DNA from: Nocardioides ganghwensis
GTDB lineage: Bacteria > Actinomycetota > Actinomycetes > Propionibacteriales > Nocardioidaceae
Length of the DNA: 64,000 nucleotides
Assembly: GCF_014779655.1 (NCBI RefSeq)
Contig: NZ_JACXYX010000001.1
Span: 410,561 to 474,560 of the forward strand
Reading direction: 5' to 3'
Each line of letters opens with the position of its first letter. Positions within the stretch are counted from its first letter, which is position 1. The notes below the pieces were generated by a model, which was not told the DNA's origin, did not search any database, and saw nothing but the letters and a program-made list of their open reading frames with translations. Shown piece by piece: positions 59,657 to 64,000 of the stretch. Position numbers and translations under genes: made by a program.

Positions 59657-60814
59657 GTGATGACGGGGCTGACAGCCGAGCGCGTCCGACGGGACGTCGA
59701 GGTCGTCGCGCGCGCCGGGCTCGAGATCGACACCTTCCTCGAGGAGTCCATCGCCTCGATCAGCAGGGCGGTCCCCTTCACCAGCGCCTGCCTGGCGACG
59801 GTCGACCCGAGCACCAGGCTGCTGACGGGAGCGCGGAAGTACGGCGACCTCCTCGGGCGCAACGACCACGACCACGAGTTCGGGCTGGTCGAGTACGGCG
59901 AGAGCGAACCGACCGCCTTCATGTCGATGGCCGAGAGCCGGGTCGCCGCCGCCGGCGTGCACCTCTCGACCGCCGGCAACCTGGAGGCGTCGCCGCGGCT
60001 GTCGCGCTTCATCGAGCCCCGTTTCGGCTACGCGGACGAGATGCGCGCGGTCTGCCGCGAGGGCGACCGGGTGTGGGGCGGCCTCGCCCTGTTCCGCGAG
60101 CCCGGGGTGCCGCACTTCGGCGAGGACGAGATCGACTTCATGGCCACGCTGGCGCACCACCTCGCGCTGGGCCTGCGGTCGGGGATGCTGGCCGCCCTGG
60201 CCGGCTCGACCGCGCCGACGTCGGCCTCCGGCCCGGCCGTGCTCATCGTGGGCGGTGACGACTCCATCCGGCAGACCAGCCTCGGTGCCGACGAGCGCCT
60301 GGCCGACCTGCTGGCCGGGCAGAACAGCGGGGCGCCCGCCGCGGTCATCGCCGCCCTCGTCGGTGCGGCCCGCCGCTTCGCCCGCGGCGAGAGCAGCGTC
60401 CCGCCGCGCAGTCGCGTCCGCGGCGCGAGCGGGATGTGGCTGGTGCTGCACGCCTCGCCCCTGACGGCACTGGGGGAGCACGACGGCGACGTGGTGATCA
60501 CCATCGAGGAGGCCAGGCCACCCGAGATCGTCCCGCTCGTCGTGGCCGCGTTCGACCTGACCCCGCGCGAGCGGGACGTGACGCAGCTGGTGCTGCAGGG
60601 GGTGGACACCAAGGCCATCGCCGAGACGATGCACGTCTCGACCTACACCGTCCAGGACCACCTCAAGTCGGTCTTCGACAAGGCGGACGTCCGCAGTCGC
60701 CGCGAGCTGATCTCCCGCATCTACTTCGACCAGTACGTGCCGCGGATGGGATCAGAGCTCGGTCCGTCCGGCTGGTTCACCAGCCACGAGTCGCCGGCCC
60801 TCGGAGCCGGGTGA
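59657..60814 (+). CDS. GAF-LuxR family transcriptional regulator
   Basis: 385 residues. The N-terminal half (about 15-185) resembles a GAF sensor (VARAGLEIDTFLEESIASIS, GGLALFREPGVPHFGEDEID). A central domain (about 200-300) precedes the C-terminal LuxR helix-turn-helix (about 300-360): FDLTPRERDVTQLVLQGVDT, KAIAETMHVSTYTVQDHLKS. It probably controls the divergent flavin oxidoreductase/RidA-PIG-L operon. GTG 59657 follows GACACT by 7 bases; ATG 59660 is the alternative. Confidence 0.82.
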   Translation: MMTGLTAERVRRDVEVVARAGLEIDTFLEESIASISRAVPFTSACLATVDPSTRLLTGARKYGDLLGRNDHDHEFGLVEYGESEPTAFMSMAESRVAAAGVHLSTAGNLEASPRLSRFIEPRFGYADEMRAVCREGDRVWGGLALFREPGVPHFGEDEIDFMATLAHHLALGLRSGMLAALAGSTAPTSASGPAVLIVGGDDSIRQTSLGADERLADLLAGQNSGAPAAVIAALVGAARRFARGESSVPPRSRVRGASGMWLVLHASPLTALGEHDGDVVITIEEARPPEIVPLVVAAFDLTPRERDVTQLVLQGVDTKAIAETMHVSTYTVQDHLKSVFDKADVRSRRELISRIYFDQYVPRMGSELGPSGWFTSHESPALGAG

Positions 60815-60815
60815 C

Positions 60816-62330
60816 TCAGCCGACCTCGACCAGCTCGCCCTCCGCGAGCGGGTCGTACCGGTTGGCCGGAAGGACCACCCACGCGACGGCCGAGCCGACC
60901 AGGCACAGCAGGCCCACCACGAGGCTGCCGCGGGAGAGGCCCTCCATGAACGCCACCTCCAGCGCGCTCGTGACCCCGGGGACCTGCGCGGCCAGGGCGT
61001 CGGCGTAGCCGACCGAGTCACGGGCCGCCTCGAGCGTCGCGGGGTCCAGGCGTCCCTCGAGCTCGTCCGCCAGCCGCGCGCCGTACAGCGAGGAGAAGAG
61101 CGAGCCGACCACGGCGACGCCCAGGGTACCGCCGAGCTCGCGGGTGGCGTCGTTGACCGCCGACCCCACGCCGGCGCGTGCCGGCGGCAGCACGTGCATG
61201 ATCGACTCCGTGGCCGGCGTCGTGATGAGGCCCAGGCCGAGGCCCATCAGCACCATCAGCGGCACCACGGTCGTCGCGTAGTCGACGTCCACGCCGATCA
61301 TCGACACGCCGATGAAGGACGAGCCGAGCATCAGCATCCCGGTGCCCACCACCGCCTTGGTGCCCAGGCGCGGGGCGAGCTGGCCACCCGCGATCGAGGC
61401 GACGGCGATGGACGCGGCGACGGGCAGGATGCGTACGCCGGTGCCGAGGGCGGAGTAGTCGCGCAGGAACTGGAAGAACTGCGTGATGAGGAAGATGAAG
61501 CCGAAGAGCGCGAAGAACGCGATGGTCACCGACGCGGCCGCGGCGCTGAACCGGCGGTCGAGGAACAGCGTCACGTCGAGCATGGGGTGCTCCGCGGCCC
61601 GCTCGATCGCGACGAAGGCCAGCGCCAGGACGGCGGCGGCGACGAAGCCGGTGGTCGTCGTCGCGGACGCCCAGCCGTGCTCGGGGGCCTCGATGATGGT
61701 CCAGGTCAGGGTGCCGAGGGCCGCGACGGACACGACGAGGCCGGGGAGGTCGAGGGGAGGTACGCCCGGGTCGCGCGACTCGGGCACGAAGGCCAGCGTC
61801 ATGGCGATCGCGATCACGCCGACCGGGACCAGCGCCCAGAACACGCTGTGCCAGGAGAAGTACTCGAGCAGGAGGCCACCGGACACCGGGCCGAGGGCCA
61901 CGCCGGTCCCGACGGCGGCCCCCCAGATGCCGAGCGCGGTGGCGCGCTCGCGACGCCCGGTGTAGGCGTTGGCGATGATCGACAGGGTGGTGGGGAAGAT
62001 CAGCGCGGCGCTGACGCCCATCACCACCCGCAGCGCGATGAGCGCCTCCACGCTGTCGACCAGCGCGGCGACGCCGCTGGCCGCGGAGAACCCGGCGAGG
62101 CCGAGGACGAGCGCCGGGCGGCGGCCGAAGCGGTCGCTGAGGCTGCCCATCGCGAGCACGAGGGCGGCGAAGGCGAGGTTGTAGCCGTCGACGACCCACA
62201 GCAGGTCGCGGGTGTCGGCGTCGAGCTCGCGGGCGAGGCTGGGCAGCGCCACGTTGACGATCGTGGTGTCCAGGTTGATGGTCAGCGCGGCCAGACACGT
62301 GGTGGCGAGGAGGGCGCCTCTGCGGTTCAT
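60816..62330 (-). CDS. DHA2-type major facilitator drug efflux pump (EmrB/QacA family)
   Basis: 504 residues with about fourteen membrane helices. Motif A appears in LAMGSLSDRFGRRPALVLG, the D-helix motif in ALTINLDTTIVNVALPSLAREL, and motif C in GIWGAAVGTGVALGPVSGGLLL. It should export drugs or metabolites using the proton gradient. It is divergent from a TetR gene, with a long inverted repeat between them. The 3' end lies 1 base from the convergent LuxR gene stop. Confidence 0.9.
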   Translation of the reverse strand: MNRRGALLATTCLAALTINLDTTIVNVALPSLARELDADTRDLLWVVDGYNLAFAALVLAMGSLSDRFGRRPALVLGLAGFSAASGVAALVDSVEALIALRVVMGVSAALIFPTTLSIIANAYTGRRERATALGIWGAAVGTGVALGPVSGGLLLEYFSWHSVFWALVPVGVIAIAMTLAFVPESRDPGVPPLDLPGLVVSVAALGTLTWTIIEAPEHGWASATTTTGFVAAAVLALAFVAIERAAEHPMLDVTLFLDRRFSAAAASVTIAFFALFGFIFLITQFFQFLRDYSALGTGVRILPVAASIAVASIAGGQLAPRLGTKAVVGTGMLMLGSSFIGVSMIGVDVDYATTVVPLMVLMGLGLGLITTPATESIMHVLPPARAGVGSAVNDATRELGGTLGVAVVGSLFSSLYGARLADELEGRLDPATLEAARDSVGYADALAAQVPGVTSALEVAFMEGLSRGSLVVGLLCLVGSAVAWVVLPANRYDPLAEGELVEVG

Positions 62331-62345
62331 GACGACTCCGGATGG

Positions 62346-62399
62346 GATGTTGACGGCGGTAACATCAGGGTGCACCGAGAAGTTACCGCTGTCAACATC
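62346..62399. promoter_or_regulatory. Inverted repeat with 18-bp arms, likely TetR operator
   Basis: Left arm GATGTTGACGGCGGTAAC (62346-62363) and right arm GTTACCGCTGTCAACATC (62382-62399) are reverse complements with one mismatch, 18 bases apart. The site lies between the MFS start (62330) and the TetR start (62415), where it can block both promoters. Confidence 0.8.
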
Positions 62400-62402
62400 G
62401 TC

Positions 62403-62408
62403 TAGTCT
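62403..62408 (+). promoter_or_regulatory. -10 box TAGTCT, leaderless promoter of the TetR gene
   Basis: TAGTCT ends 6 bases before the GTG at 62415 and lies 3 bases past the right operator arm, so the bound repressor would cover this promoter. Confidence 0.5.
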
Positions 62409-62414
62409 GGTGCC

Positions 62415-63050
62415 GTGACCACGACGCCCTACCACCACGGCAACCTGCGCGAGGCCCTCGTGGAGGCCGCGGTCGAGGTGGTCCGCGAGGGCGGCCCCGA
62501 GGCGCTCTCGCTGCGCGAGCTGGCCCGCCGGGTCGGGGTCTCGCACGCCGCGGCGTACCGGCACTTCGCGGACCGCGAGGCCCTGGTGGACGCCGTCGCC
62601 GAGCGGGCGATGGAGGCCCTCGTCGCCTGCGTGCGCGAGCGGCTGGCCACGGTCGACGAGCAGGACCCGGTGACCCGGGCCCGCCGGCGGCTGCAGCAGA
62701 TCGGCGTCGGCTACGTCGACTTCGCGCTGGCCGAGGCGGGCTTGTTCCGGCTGCTGTTCACGGCCTATCCCGAGCCGCCCGACGGCACGGACCCGGACGG
62801 CGAGGACCCCTACGGCCTGCTCAACGCCGCCCTCGACGAGCTGGTGGCGGTGGGCTACCTCGACGCCGGCGACCGGGTCGGCGCGGACGTCACCTGCTGG
62901 GCCGCCGTGCACGGCTTCTCGGTGCTCAACGTGGAGGGACCGCTGCGCGGCATGGGCGCAGCCAACCGCGACGCCGCGCTGACCGGCCTGCTGCTGGGCA
63001 TCGACCGGGGACTCGGGCGCCGGGGGGAGTGGCCGGAGCTGACCCGCTGA
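62415..63050 (+). CDS. TetR family transcriptional regulator
   Basis: 211 residues. The DNA-binding domain (about 8-55) starts YHHGNLREALVEAAVEVV, with the recognition helix in GVSHAAAYRHFADREALVDAV. The C-terminal ligand domain is of the WHG type (LFRLLFTAYPEPPDG, CWAAVHGFSVLNVEGPLRG). It most likely represses itself and the divergent MFS pump through the inverted repeat between them. Confidence 0.92.
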   Translation: MTTTPYHHGNLREALVEAAVEVVREGGPEALSLRELARRVGVSHAAAYRHFADREALVDAVAERAMEALVACVRERLATVDEQDPVTRARRRLQQIGVGYVDFALAEAGLFRLLFTAYPEPPDGTDPDGEDPYGLLNAALDELVAVGYLDAGDRVGADVTCWAAVHGFSVLNVEGPLRGMGAANRDAALTGLLLGIDRGLGRRGEWPELTR

Positions 63051-63224
63051 GCGAGGCCGCGCCGAGGGGCCGCGCGGGTGGTCAGCGCCGAGAAGGTCGT
63101 CAGCTCCGCTTCAGCCACCAGTGCCCGGCGATGGCGTCTTGCCCCGAGCCGGACGAAGTCACTCCGAGCTCGCCCTGCAACGTCTCATCAAGGTCGCCCG
63201 ACAGTGACTGCGGAGCGACCTACC

Positions 63225-63872
63225 ATGCCGGACATGGGGGAAGCGCATGTCTACGACATCACCCTGAGCCCGAAGGGCCAGGTCGCGACAGTTCGCTGTA
63301 CATGCGGTTGGGTGGACAAGTGCCGATCGTCCGGCGGTGCGTCGCCTCGGGACGTGGCTTGGGCATCTGGTGAAGGCCACGTGAGGGGGCACCGGGACGC
63401 ACAACGGATGCCGAGCTCGCCGACGCCTCCGAAAGCGACCGCAAGCGCGGAAGAACACGTCTATGCGTTCGAGCATCAGCATGATGGCGCCGTCCTCTCT
63501 CGCTGCTCGTGTGGCTGGAGAACCACTTTCCGCTCCTATCCGGGCGGTCCGCCACCGGCAGATGTCGCCAAGGAAGCGTCCGACCGGCACGTCCAGTTCC
63601 ATGCGACGTCCTCTTCGCCCGGACCCCGCTCGGGGACCAGCAGCGCTGCCTCTTCGAACGGGACTCTCGCCGGCTCGCTGATCGCGGCGGCACTTGTTCT
63701 GTTCCTGGTGTGGGCACTCGTTTCAGCATGCTCTGGCGCTGGCGACGAAGGTCCGGACGGACCGTCTGGCAAGTACTCCGAGACGGAATGCTTGGTGCTG
63801 AAGTACGAGGCGACAGGGGACGGTGCGGGCGCGGACGATGCGATGGTCGAGTACTCGGTCCATTGCGACTAG
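63225..63872 (+). CDS. Membrane protein with two CxCGW...HxxxH modules, unknown function
   Basis: 215 residues from ATG 63225 (MPDMGEAHVYD; CGGAG 9 bases upstream; ATG 63234 also possible). Two tandem modules: Cys 25, Cys 27, His 52, His 56 (RCTCGW...GHVRGH) and Cys 94, Cys 96, His 122, His 126 (RCSCGW...RHVQFH). Spacing is conserved, which suggests a Cys2His2 zinc site in each. A Ser-rich linker, one membrane helix (about 147-170) and a short outer tail with two Cys follow. Codon use is less GC-rich than elsewhere in the window, and an insertion sequence lies just downstream, so it may be acquired. Confidence 0.7.
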   Translation: MPDMGEAHVYDITLSPKGQVATVRCTCGWVDKCRSSGGASPRDVAWASGEGHVRGHRDAQRMPSSPTPPKATASAEEHVYAFEHQHDGAVLSRCSCGWRTTFRSYPGGPPPADVAKEASDRHVQFHATSSSPGPRSGTSSAASSNGTLAGSLIAAALVLFLVWALVSACSGAGDEGPDGPSGKYSETECLVLKYEATGDGAGADDAMVEYSVHCD

Positions 63873-63918
63873 GTGTACCCGGCCAGGACGTTGGTAGCAG
63901 CGAGCCTGGTTGAACGAG

Positions 63919-63977
63919 CGAGAACCTCCGAGTGGGATGTGGCTTGTCTAAGGCCCACGCCCAACCGGAGGTTCTCG
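63919..63977. repeat. 12-bp inverted repeat at the start of the transposase gene
   Basis: CGAGAACCTCCG (63919-63930) and CGGAGGTTCTCG (63966-63977), 35 bases apart. The right arm ends on the first base of the transposase GTG. In a transcript entering from outside, this hairpin would mask the start. It is the kind of structure insertion sequences use to limit read-through expression. Confidence 0.6.
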
Positions 63978-64000
63978 TGTCCCACGGTAATGCCCGGCTG
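63977..64000 (+). CDS. First eight codons of an IS481-type transposase
   Basis: GTG at 63977 reads VSHGNARL before the window ends. Many actinobacterial IS481 family transposases begin with this SHxNARL pattern. Only the N-terminus is visible, so the assignment depends on the next sequence. The element may begin in the 104-base gap after the zinc-ribbon-like gene, possibly at TGTACCCGG near 63874. Confidence 0.5.

Noticed and set aside
1..64000. tRNA and rRNA genes, prophage, secondary metabolite cluster
   Set aside because: I looked for cloverleaf-type sequences with a 3' TTCGA loop, rRNA blocks, phage structural genes and large synthases, and saw none. The single ATP-grasp ligase and the flavin oxidase are not enough for a biosynthetic cluster call.

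Overview
The window is very GC-rich, compact bacterial chromosome with short gaps, many 4-base ATGA/GTGA gene overlaps and frequent GTG starts. A mycothiol gene (mshB), a DUF3117 protein, a two-piece LigD end-joining system, a sigE/anti-sigma/htrA block next to an O-methyltransferase, and an actinobacterial-type T-box ahead of ileS all point to an actinobacterium. The overall style suggests the Nocardioidaceae (Nocardioides-like), but this is inferred from gene content, not from a marker gene. No rRNA or tRNA gene was seen.

Layout. 1-7039: fragment of an upstream gene, a thioesterase, then five overlapping genes: GAF hybrid histidine kinase, one-domain response regulator, receiver-adenylate cyclase, PGM1-like ATP-grasp ligase and a cyclotransferase-like protein. 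7036-17050: a conserved unknown, mshB, a VanW protein, a DUF389 membrane protein, a GNAT protein, ferredoxin, dapC, a two-domain wall hydrolase candidate and dapD. 17051-19649: DinB protein, then a repeat-rich island around a degraded-looking nuclease gene, then the ileS T-box leader. 19650-32962: ileS, dapE, a LOG-family enzyme, small membrane proteins, an M14 peptidase, an enoyl-CoA hydratase homologue, DUF3117, leucyl aminopeptidase and the sigE envelope-stress block. 32989-42421: small HTH protein, orphan CpaB/CpaE-like pair, RTX-repeat protein, lipoprotein plus membrane protein, WS/DGAT-like acyltransferase, pruA and DUF2505. 42571-53104: giant NAD-glutamate dehydrogenase, TauE, and a GntR-controlled MatC transporter/CoA-transferase/carboxyltransferase set. 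53132-64000: Ku and split LigD, an OmpR-type regulator, a flavin oxidoreductase with a RidA-PIG-L fusion and a LuxR regulator, a TetR/MFS efflux pair with a clear operator, a lower-GC zinc-ribbon-like protein, and the start of an IS481-type transposase.

How genes work together. dapC, dapD and dapE supply meso-diaminopimelate and lysine. PruA and the glutamate dehydrogenase form the end of proline catabolism to 2-oxoglutarate. SigE, its zinc anti-sigma factor and HtrA form an envelope-stress circuit. Ku, ligase and polymerase form an end-joining set. Many monocistronic genes carry a TAnnnT -10 box only 6-7 bases before the start codon, which predicts leaderless transcripts across the window.
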